Translations under genes and position numbers: made by a program | Part shown: in pieces, positions 14,016 through 15,747 of the stretch | Layout of the letters: every line of letters begins with the position of its first letter | How positions within the stretch are numbered: the stretch's first letter is position 1 | The notes under the pieces: model-generated | Told to the model about the DNA's origin: nothing | Databases searched by the model: none | What the model saw: the letters and a program-made list of their open reading frames with translations, nothing else | Assembly: GCA_030018875.1 (NCBI GenBank) | Contig: JASEHK010000015.1 | Span: 1 to 15,747 of the forward strand | Direction of reading: 5' to 3' | DNA: 15,747 nucleotides | Source: Endomicrobiia bacterium | GTDB lineage: Bacteria; Elusimicrobiota; Endomicrobiia; PHAN01

Positions 14016-14095
14016 GGTGAAAAAGGTGAAAAAGTAAAAAAGTGAAAGAGTGAAAGAGTTGTTTTTGTCACCTTGTCACTTTATCACTTTATCAC
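14016..14095 (-). repeat. Imperfect palindromic 8-9 bp-period repeat (copy A) between rfaE and rpsK
   Basis: On the plus strand, one arm (14016-14058) repeats GGTGAAAAA and GTGAAAGA units. The other arm (14067-14095) repeats GTCACTTT and ATCACTTT units. The arms are roughly complementary around a short T-rich centre. It is the inverted counterpart of the tract at 13394-13557, without the inserted element. It runs into the end of the heptose kinase gene and includes its TGA stop. No promoter could be recognised within it. Confidence 0.8.
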
Positions 14096-15063
14096 GAAAG
14101 CGCCTCGATGAGCTCTTCCGACGATACCGTCGCCGTGCCGAGCTTGCCCACGACTATCCCCGCGGCGTAGTTGGCAAGTTCTGCCGCGTCTATAAAATCG
14201 GCTCCGGCGGCCAGCGCCAGCGTGAATACCGCGATTACCGTATCTCCCGCTCCGGTCACATCGAAGATTTCTTTGGCGCGGGTCGGCATATCGCTGATGC
14301 GACCGGACTCGCCGAAAAGCGTCATCCCTTTTTCCCCGCGGGTTATTATCAGAGTGCGGCAACCAAGCTTTTTGACTATCGTCGCGCCGAGGGCGCGCAC
14401 GCCTTTTTCGGTGTCGGGCAGTTTGGCCTTCATGCCGTAGGCGGCCTCGTAAAGGTTCGGGGTGAGGGAGGTCACATTTTTGTAATCGAGGAAATGTTCT
14501 ATCTTGGGATCAACGGTAATCGGAATCTTACGCTCCGAACAATATGGTATTACGACATCGAGCATTTTACGGCTGATGACGCCCTTGCCATAGTCGGATA
14601 TTATCACGGCGTCGGCCGAAGCCGCCGCGCTCTTGAAGCCTTTTATAAGCCCCGAAATGACGCCCTCGGACGGAACTCCTTTTATCTCCCTGTCGAATCG
14701 GACGACCTGCTGGTGGTGGGCTATCACGCGGGTCTTCATTATCGTCGGACGCGACGAGTCCGCCGTCATACGGCTTACGTCTATGCCGCGTTCGGTCAGA
14801 GTCGTCATAAGGCGCTTGCCGGCCTCGTCGTCGCCGACGGAGCCGAGTATGGCCGAGCGGCCGCCGACGGCTACTATGTTGGAGGCGACATTCGCCGCGC
14901 CGCCGGGCATATATTTTTCCCCTGTCACCTCGACGACCGGCACGGGCGCCTCCGGCGATATGCGACTGACCTTGCCGTAAATGAATGCGTCAACCATGAC
15001 ATCTCCGACGACAAGAATTTTTTTGCCGCGCAATGAGCGCACATGCCGTATGAGTTTTTTCAT
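14092..15063 (-). CDS. rfaE1: D-glycero-beta-D-manno-heptose-7-phosphate kinase (RfaE domain I)
   Basis: This 323-residue PfkB/ribokinase-fold protein matches the kinase half of E. coli HldE. It carries GGAANVASN (54-62), VGDDEAGK, ISDYGKGV (155-162) and the anion-hole motif DVTGAGDTV (268-276) with the likely catalytic base D274, ending GKLGTATVS. It phosphorylates heptose-7-phosphate at C1 on the route to ADP-heptose for the LPS inner core. The C-terminal nucleotidyltransferase domain found in bifunctional HldE is absent, so a separate RfaE2/HldC is expected elsewhere. Its ATG overlaps the kdsD stop by four bases (15063-15060). The stop codon lies within repeat copy A and is followed in frame by TAA. 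Confidence 0.93.
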   Translation of the reverse strand: MKKLIRHVRSLRGKKILVVGDVMVDAFIYGKVSRISPEAPVPVVEVTGEKYMPGGAANVASNIVAVGGRSAILGSVGDDEAGKRLMTTLTERGIDVSRMTADSSRPTIMKTRVIAHHQQVVRFDREIKGVPSEGVISGLIKGFKSAAASADAVIISDYGKGVISRKMLDVVIPYCSERKIPITVDPKIEHFLDYKNVTSLTPNLYEAAYGMKAKLPDTEKGVRALGATIVKKLGCRTLIITRGEKGMTLFGESGRISDMPTRAKEIFDVTGAGDTVIAVFTLALAAGADFIDAAELANYAAGIVVGKLGTATVSSEELIEALS

Positions 15064-15747
15064 AAAAGTCCCGAAGCCACAAGGTCCCTTTCGTCTATTA
15101 TGCCGACCGGCCTGCCGGAAGAGTCCACCACGGGCAGGTTGTCGCAGTTGTGTTTTTTCATCATTGAGGCGGCGTCGTAGGCGCTGCGGGAAGGAAGGAC
15201 AGTTTTGGGAGAGCTCGTCATTACGTCCGAAATGCGCGCGGAGAGCACGACTTCGCCGCCTTTTTTTTGCAGGCGGCGCCTGAGATCCCCGTCGGTAAAA
15301 TATCCGATGAGGCGGCCGCGGCCGTCGGCGATACTCACGGCGCCCAGCTTGGATGAAGTCATCGCCCGAAGAGCGTCTCTGACGGATGCCGTCCGGCGTA
15401 TGACCGGATTAGCGCGGCCTCTTCGCATAATGTCCGCGACCTTCAGATTGAGTCTTTTGCCGAGATTGCCGCCGGGATGGAACTTCGCGAAATCGTCTTT
15501 TTTGAATCCCCTATCCATCGCCACGGCAAGGGCAAGGGCGTCGCCCATAGCGAGCATCGCCGTGGTCGAGGCCGTCGGCACCATGTTATATGGGCAGGCC
15601 TCTTTGGCCACACTGACGCGCAAAACACAGTCGGAGAATTTGGCCAGATACGAACTATGTCGTCCCGTCATCCCTATTATTTTTGACCCGATGCCGCGGA
15701 TGGGCTGGAGGATTTTTTTGAGTTCGTCGGAATCTCCGGAATAGGAA
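15060..15747 (-). CDS. kdsD: Arabinose-5-phosphate isomerase (KdsD/KpsF family), N-terminus outside the window
   Basis: About 229 C-terminal residues are visible; the frame is open to the right edge, so the annotated end is not the start codon. The visible part opens in the SIS sugar-isomerase domain with SYSGDSDELKKIL, then EACPYNMVPTASTTA and GDALA, and the FHPGGNLGKRL signature joining the domains. Two CBS domains follow (VADIMRR...YFTDGDLRRRL and ISDVMTSS...IIDERDLVASG). The enzyme interconverts ribulose-5-phosphate and arabinose-5-phosphate, the precursor of KDO. It is coupled to the heptose kinase by an ATGA overlap, so two inner-core sugar steps are made together. KpsF or GutQ paralogues cannot be excluded. 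Confidence 0.92.
   Translation of the reverse strand, partial: SYSGDSDELKKILQPIRGIGSKIIGMTGRHSSYLAKFSDCVLRVSVAKEACPYNMVPTASTTAMLAMGDALALAVAMDRGFKKDDFAKFHPGGNLGKRLNLKVADIMRRGRANPVIRRTASVRDALRAMTSSKLGAVSIADGRGRLIGYFTDGDLRRRLQKKGGEVVLSARISDVMTSSPKTVLPSRSAYDAASMMKKHNCDNLPVVDSSGRPVGIIDERDLVASGLL

Noticed and set aside
14003..14091. Promoter for rpsK in the gap after the heptose kinase
   Set aside because: GTGACA sequences resemble a -35 box, but no acceptable -10 box lies at the right distance and these bases are part of the repeat units.
14050..15036. 328-codon open frame on the plus strand opposite the heptose kinase
   Set aside because: It is antisense to a gene with clear family motifs, begins in repeat DNA, has no recognisable domain, and is explained by the G/C-rich third-position bias of the real gene.

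Overview
This window looks like a chromosomal core region of a Gram-negative (diderm) bacterium with moderately high G+C. Every credible gene lies on the minus strand, so it reads from the right edge to the left edge. KDO and ADP-heptose sugar genes point to an LPS-bearing outer membrane, and a complete MreBCD/PBP2/RodA set points to a rod shape. The mixture of families suggests an uncultured lineage such as Elusimicrobiota, Omnitrophota or a relative. That placement is an inference from gene content; no 16S rRNA or other decisive marker is present.

Layout in transcription order: (1) 15747-14092, LPS sugar genes: a KdsD-type arabinose-5-phosphate isomerase cut by the window edge, overlapping a kinase-only RfaE/HldE protein. 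(2) 13987-11237, the distal alpha operon: rpsK, rpsD, rpoA, rplQ. The usual rpsM is missing just upstream of rpsK, and rpsK is bracketed by repeat-rich intergenic DNA. (3) 11230-5577, the elongasome cluster mreB, mreC, mreD, mrdA (PBP2), rodA, starting 6 bp after rplQ. (4) 5573-83, RNA/DNA-processing genes: a two-domain radical SAM protein of unknown function, RNase G, TatD nuclease, and a TatD-linked radical SAM protein. A possible terminator follows at about 13-41.

The genes are packed tightly. kdsD/rfaE and rng/tatD overlap by 4 bases, and rplQ/mreB, mreD/mrdA, mrdA/rodA and rodA/radical SAM are separated by 9 bp or less. This implies long polycistronic transcripts linking ribosome and RNA polymerase synthesis with wall elongation and RNA turnover. 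No pseudogenes, frameshifts, tRNAs, rRNAs, IS transposases or CRISPR arrays were seen, and no gene-free stretch exceeds 300 bp.

The least ordinary signal is in the intergenic DNA. The regions on either side of rpsK hold the same 8-9 bp-period palindromic repeat in opposite orientations (one arm matches 40/43, the other 17/17). One copy carries an 85 bp MITE-like element in its loop, and the two ends of that element keep matching hairpins despite base changes. A separate 65 bp double-hairpin element sits between tatD and its radical SAM partner.
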